NCBI RefSeq assembly: GCF_019976975.1
Contig: NZ_AP024630.1
Coordinates: forward strand, 4,650,001 to 4,714,000
DNA: 64,000 nt
Source of the DNA: Arthrobacter sp. NtRootA1
Lineage (GTDB): Bacteria > Actinomycetota > Actinomycetes > Actinomycetales > Micrococcaceae
Reading direction: 5' to 3'
The translations under genes and the position numbers were made by a program. This document shows, piece after piece, positions 62,611-64,000 of the stretch. Numbering within the stretch: the stretch's first letter is position 1; every line of letters starts with the position of its first letter. The notes under the pieces are model-generated. The model ran no database searches. It was not told the origin of the DNA and saw nothing but the letters and a program-made list of their open reading frames with translations.

Positions 62611-62699
62611 GCTTCCTGACCTTCTTTGAGCCCAGTAGCTCCTGAAATCAACCTATCTGGGGTGCATATCGGCTGGTCAGCCGCCAAACAAGGTCAGGA
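62611..62699. repeat. ~89-bp element, family 2 copy 3
   Basis: GCTTCCTGACCTTCTTTGAG at the left end and CAAGGTCAGGA at the right end, with the shared internal CCTGAAATCAACC also found in copy 2. Right arm is shorter. Located between divergent dinB and LysE genes. Confidence 0.75.
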
Positions 62700-62741
62700 C
62701 CCAACGTGTCCCAGGCACCCGCCTCACCCGCATAAGCTGAG

Positions 62742-63368
62742 ATGGTGCAGTTTTCACTTTGGCTGGCCCTGGTTGGTGCCGGCACCCTGATCAGTTTCAC
62801 TCCCGGCGCCGGCGCGATCTTCACCATGAGCAACTCGCTGAATTCCGGATTCCGACGCTCCATCTGGGGCATCCTCGGCCAGCAATTGGCCTTGGTTATC
62901 CACATCGTCATCGTGGCCTTGGGCGTCGGTGTGCTCGTCTCCAATTCGCCCGTGATCTTCAACGTCATCCGCTACGCCGGCGCTGCCTACCTTGTGTACC
63001 TTGGCATCCGGCAGTTCCTGCACAAGCCTGATCTGGACAAAGAGCAGATCGATGACAAGAAGAACGAGCCCGCACTGTCCATGTTCCAGAGGGGTGTTTG
63101 GGTCAATCTGCTCAATCCCAAGGCAATCGTCTTCTTCCTGGCTTTCATGCCGCAGTTCATCCGCCCGGACCAACCCCTGCTTCAGCAATACGCCGTGCTG
63201 ACCGCCACCGTCCTGGCGATCGACATCATGGTCATGTGGTTCTTCTTTGCCTTAGCCGCCCGTTCCTTCCAGCGCTTCACCCACGATCAGCGAGGCCAGA
63301 AGGTCCTCAACCGGATCTTTGGTTGCCTGTTCGTGCTGGTCGGTATCCTGCTCGCAACCATCCACTAA
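62742..63368 (+). CDS. LysE/RhtB family exporter
   Basis: A 208-residue six-segment transporter. Family blocks are SFTPGAGAIFTMSNSLNSGF, YAGAAYLVYLGIRQFL and GVWVNLLNPKAIVFFLAF. Exports amino acids or similar solutes. Monocistronic. Confidence 0.9.
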   Translation: MVQFSLWLALVGAGTLISFTPGAGAIFTMSNSLNSGFRRSIWGILGQQLALVIHIVIVALGVGVLVSNSPVIFNVIRYAGAAYLVYLGIRQFLHKPDLDKEQIDDKKNEPALSMFQRGVWVNLLNPKAIVFFLAFMPQFIRPDQPLLQQYAVLTATVLAIDIMVMWFFFALAARSFQRFTHDQRGQKVLNRIFGCLFVLVGILLATIH

Positions 63369-63385
63369 CCGAACCAAAAGGCGCG

Positions 63386-64000
63386 CTAGCCCAGCGACGT
63401 AGAACCGCGAACCACCAGTGAGCTCTCCAGCGTCACGTGGGGCTCCACCAAATCCCGGCCTTCCATCAGCCCGCGGAGTTGCTCACCGGCCTTTCGTCCA
63501 AGCGGGGTCGCGGGCAGGTGCACGCTTGTGAGACTGGGATTGCTGGTGGCTGAATACGGGAGGTCATCAAAGCCCGCCACAGCCAGTTCGGCAGGAATCC
63601 GTACGCCCGCCACGCGCGCTTCCTGCAGCACGCCATACGCATGGGTGTCGGTACCGCAGACGACGGCGGTCACCCCCTCACGCTGCCACGTGGGCCAAGC
63701 GTCGGCGAACGCGGCGGCGGCAGCACCGACGTCGATCGCGGTACTGATGACGTGCCCATCGGCTACCGAAAGCCCGCACGCGGCGGCCTCCTCAAGGAAG
63801 GCTTCCCTGCGCAGGTGGAAAGTGGTGGTGCCGGTAATGCCGTCCACGTAGGCGGCGCGGGTATGTCCAGACGCTGCGAGGTGCCGTGCCAACTCACGTG
63901 CGCCTTGCGCGACGTCGAGGTTTACGGACGGGGCGTAGGACTCGAGGCCGGGGGCATCAAGGAGCACAAGTGGTCCGGCCGCGGACAGGTCCTGAAGAAA
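63386..64000 (-). CDS. LacI family regulator (partial, C-terminal part)
   Basis: The visible about 200 residues are the sensor half of a LacI/GalR regulator (NLDVAQGARELARHLAASGH, VAGFDDLPYSATSNPSLTSV, HVTLESSLVVRGST near the end). The DNA-binding N-terminus lies beyond the right edge. Target genes are not visible. Confidence 0.9.
   Translation of the reverse strand, partial: FLQDLSAAGPLVLLDAPGLESYAPSVNLDVAQGARELARHLAASGHTRAAYVDGITGTTTFHLRREAFLEEAAACGLSVADGHVISTAIDVGAAAAAFADAWPTWQREGVTAVVCGTDTHAYGVLQEARVAGVRIPAELAVAGFDDLPYSATSNPSLTSVHLPATPLGRKAGEQLRGLMEGRDLVEPHVTLESSLVVRGSTSLG

Overview
The window is high-GC chromosomal DNA from an actinobacterium, most likely Arthrobacter or Paenarthrobacter. 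The main supports are a dnaK-grpE-dnaJ-hspR operon preceded by two HAIR operators, two ECF sigma factors with their typical partner genes (an ECF41-like one with a carboxymuconolactone-decarboxylase-type gene, an ECF42-like one with a DGPF/YciI gene), and many catabolic and transport genes. The genus is an inference from gene content. No tRNA, rRNA or CRISPR array was seen.

Layout. 0.1-10.6 kb: a GNAT remnant, then a polysaccharide-utilisation locus made of two divergent arms (heparinase-like / chimeric DeoR-LacI regulator / DUF2264 on the minus strand; 2-hydroxyacid dehydrogenase / sugar ABC transporter / DUF624 on the plus strand). 10.8-13.7 kb: small genes of mostly unknown function. 13.8-18.1 kb: the heat-shock operon. 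18.2-22.4 kb: DUF817, MpaB-like, TetR and NAD-epimerase genes. 22.5-34.1 kb: a compact contractile-injection-system (phage-tail-like) cluster with sheath, tube, spike, PAAR-like tip, baseplate and tail-I-like proteins, followed by a putative lipoprotein and a membrane PASTA protein. 34.1-38 kb: alanine-type aminotransferase, alcohol dehydrogenase and an ECF41 module. 38-46.7 kb: amine catabolism (permease, copper amine oxidase, TetR, aldehyde dehydrogenase), LysE and a prephenate dehydratase. 46.7-55 kb: an arsenic-resistance island with no recognisable Acr3 or ArsB pump but with an aquaporin, ending in an ArsN-like acetyltransferase and a rifampin-phosphotransferase-like protein. 55-64 kb: MMPL exporter with MarR, methyltransferase, ECF42 module, aldo/keto reductase, DNA polymerase IV, LysE and a LacI regulator cut by the window edge.

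The most unusual region is the injection-system cluster. It contains no recognisable AAA+ ATPase, tape measure or effector. Its sheath carries an acidic low-complexity insert, its baseplate J protein is fused to what looks like a BNR-type propeller, an extra gene encodes proline-rich tandem repeats, and the last gene has an Ig-like domain, one membrane segment and two PASTA-like domains. Together these suggest a cell-anchored variant.

Three families of small palindromic repeats are scattered through the window. One 66-bp element occurs three times with identical length, and one copy lies in frame inside the heparinase-like gene, adding 22 codons.
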